From: Candidatus Portnoybacteria bacterium CG10_big_fil_rev_8_21_14_0_10_36_7
GTDB lineage: Bacteria > Patescibacteriota > Minisyncoccia > Portnoybacterales > PFDW01
Assembly: GCA_002793835.1 (NCBI GenBank)
Contig: PFDW01000080.1
Location: 8,282 to 15,336 of the forward strand
Length of the DNA: 7,055 nt
Direction of reading: 5' to 3'
Every line of letters begins with the position of its first letter. Position 1 is the stretch's first letter. Of this stretch, positions 6,732 to 7,055 are shown piece by piece. The notes beneath the pieces were generated by a model. That model worked only from the letters and a program-made list of their open reading frames with translations, did no database searches and had not been told where the DNA came from. A program made the translations under genes and the position numbers.

Positions 6732-7055
6732 TTACTTGTCAAAGCTCACGGTAGATAAGATCTGATCCGTAATCGCTTTGTTTTCCTCAGTCGGTGGCCA
6801 TGTCGAAAAAGAGAGTGGTTTACCCTCTTTAATGATAAGGGTCTGGTATCTAGCCTTCGGTCCAACAACAAGCCCTTCAAAGCCCTTGTAATCGCCTACA
6901 GTGGCTTCTTTAATGGTATCAGGCTCTATCTCTTTCTTGATGAGCTCCAGACCGTCATCAGTTATGGTTCTGTTGGGCTGAAATACAACATAGAGCTGAT
7001 AAGTGGGATTTTCGGCGGAACCGTCTTCAATATAAAAGTTAACCGCTATTTCACT
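6732..7055 (-). CDS. Hypothetical protein, C-terminal fragment, probably envelope-associated (5' partial)
   Basis: The minus strand is open from base 7055 to a TAA whose complement lies at 6732-6734, giving 107 codons with no start in the window. The composition is that of a real protein: no interrupting stop, alternating beta-strand pattern (SEIAVNFYIED, YQLYVVFQP), then GDYKGFEGLVVG, YQTLIIKEGKPLSFST and the ending DQILSTVSFDK. The ILST-x-x-F ending and the strand-rich body resemble small secreted or lipoprotein-like proteins with a PsbP/Mog1-like or similar beta-sheet domain, in which the final helix (ITDQILSTVSF) packs on the sheet. The N-terminus, which would show a signal peptide or lipobox, is outside the window. 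The gene is oriented against the + strand string, so it belongs to a different transcription unit. The function is unknown. Confidence 0.75.
   Translation of the reverse strand, partial: SEIAVNFYIEDGSAENPTYQLYVVFQPNRTITDDGLELIKKEIEPDTIKEATVGDYKGFEGLVVGPKARYQTLIIKEGKPLSFSTWPPTEENKAITDQILSTVSFDK

Noticed and set aside
1..7055. Use of a non-standard genetic code (UGA as Gly or Trp)
   Set aside because: All frames are long and uninterrupted with the standard code, Trp is encoded by TGG, and no in-frame TGA occurs within the genes described.

Overview
This 7,055-base window is AT-rich bacterial DNA carrying seven protein genes, two of them cut by the window edges. All six complete or 3'-complete genes on the + strand end in TAA or TAG and read through with the standard code. 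The genes are packed almost end to end, Shine-Dalgarno motifs are weak or absent in front of most starts, and several products are poorly characterised (zinc-ribbon protein, anchored protease, small secreted-type protein). The gene style is reminiscent of Candidate Phyla Radiation (Patescibacteria) genomes, but no phylogenetic marker is present, so that assignment is only a weak inference. No tRNA, rRNA, CRISPR array, insertion sequence or clear intrinsic terminator was found, and no non-coding stretch exceeds about 40 bases.

Left block (1-2461) is a defence module. The first gene is the C-terminal part of an OLD-family (overcoming lysogenisation defect) ATP-dependent endonuclease. It overlaps by 19 bases with a UvrD/Rep-like superfamily 1 helicase of 647 residues with all main motifs intact. 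An OLD nuclease directly followed by a UvrD-like helicase is the defining layout of the Gabija anti-phage system (GajA + GajB). The helicase is longer than the classical GajB.

Middle gene (2490-3998) lies 28 bases downstream. It encodes a two-domain nuclease: an N-terminal Cas4/RecB-like PD-(D/E)XK domain and a C-terminal DUF2779 RNase H-like exonuclease domain. It may be a third component of the defence module or a housekeeping-type DUF2779 protein that happens to sit there.

Right block (4035-6729) is a second tight gene string: a membrane-anchored HtrA-like serine protease whose usual PDZ domain is replaced by an NTF2-like domain; a 166-residue protein that looks like a degenerate PD-(D/E)XK nuclease; and a 361-residue protein with two four-cysteine zinc ribbons and a charged helical segment. 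I do not recognise this combination as a named system. A partial gene on the minus strand (6732-7055) converges on the block with only two bases between the stop codons.

Taken together, four nuclease or helicase genes within 5.6 kb, all co-directional, suggest a defence-rich accessory region. The link between the left and right blocks is positional only.
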